From assembly GCA_021779255.1 (NCBI GenBank), contig JAJYBC010000004.1, positions 1 to 35,826 of the forward strand: a DNA stretch of 35,826 nt. The letters are read 5' to 3'. The notes beneath the pieces were generated by a model. That model saw only the letters and a list, made by a program, of their open reading frames with translations, did not search any database and was not told the origin of the DNA. Source of the stretch: a bacterium (GTDB lineage Bacteria; Patescibacteriota; Minisyncoccia; CAIUEV01). A program made the position numbers and the translations under genes. Of the stretch, positions 35,279-35,826 are shown one piece after another; positions within the stretch are counted from its first letter, which is position 1, and every line of letters starts with the position of its first letter.

Positions 35279-35826
35279 TTATTTGGCTATTTTTTCCAGT
35301 TTTTTACTAATAAAATCTTTGGTTCTTTTGGCTTTTTCTTCTTTCTTTTGACTAAGAAACTCTGCAAAAGCGTCGGTTAAACGGACAATATTTTCAACTT
35401 TTTTTTCTGTCGCCGTTCGATGAATTAACGAATTCTCTCGCATTAATAATTCCAAATCAAATAAATCGCAATAGCGCATATACGCTCCGAACTTATCTTC
35501 ATAAATTTTTTGCAAAGCTTCCTTCTCAGGCACTGAACCAAATTTTTCAATTTCTTCTTTAGCCATTTGAAGTAAAATTTTGCCCAATTCATCTCGACTA
35601 ATATTTTTCAATCGATCGTCAATCAAGCTATATTCCGCATTATCGCCAGAGGCATATCTTTCTTCAAAATTATAAAAACGAATATTTTCCGTAATCGTTA
35701 AAATATATTCGCGAAAGTCAATTCTTTCCTGATCGGTTACTCCGATAAGTTTACTGAGAGATTTTTTCATTTCTTTTTCGTAACGATCGTAGACATCTTG
35801 GCTACTGGCCAAATTGTCAATCGGCT
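35279..35826 (-). CDS. Hypothetical protein, probably continuing past the window end
   Basis: Alpha-helical, charged; ORF reaches the right edge region. Confidence 0.5.
   Translation of the reverse strand, partial: PIDNLASSQDVYDRYEKEMKKSLSKLIGVTDQERIDFREYILTITENIRFYNFEERYASGDNAEYSLIDDRLKNISRDELGKILLQMAKEEIEKFGSVPEKEALQKIYEDKFGAYMRYCDLFDLELLMRENSLIHRTATEKKVENIVRLTDAFAEFLSQKKEEKAKRTKDFISKKLEKIAK

Overview
AT-rich bacterial window with the gene content and style of a Patescibacteria/CPR genome (inference). Conserved core genes flank a hypervariable accessory block. Left core (~1-4.5 kb): dnaE 3' part, DciA/DUF721-like, prepilin peptidase, trpS. Right core (~24.8-35.8 kb): argS, recA, yidD, a beta-helix/lipase protein, a T4SS-like membrane protein, trmD, a duplicated VirB2/TrbC-like pilin, pgk. 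The accessory block (~5.3-23.7 kb) has four layers of structure that the ORF track misses. (1) An unlisted 42-aa Cys-rich peptide (KCAGQCTCRCCK C-terminus, 12620-12748, minus) sits upstream of a radical SAM/SPASM protein and a PqqD-like protein, with a HExxH peptidase further downstream: a candidate RiPP locus. (2) A second radical SAM/SPASM gene is followed by an unlisted 54-aa peptide and a convergent LdcA/MccF-like S66 peptidase. (3) The 3' end of a histidine kinase gene occurs four times as a direct repeat (73-80 nt), each followed at once or shortly after by a shared promoter-like element, and these delimit three cargo modules. A separate terminator-bearing repeat occurs four times and an 87-bp promoter/leader repeat twice. 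(4) A tRNA-Trp-like gene carries two GC-rich palindromes, and two long hairpins share a conserved loop but have unrelated arms. An IS3-family element (21918-23283) is also present. All calls come from reading the sequence; no database search was run.
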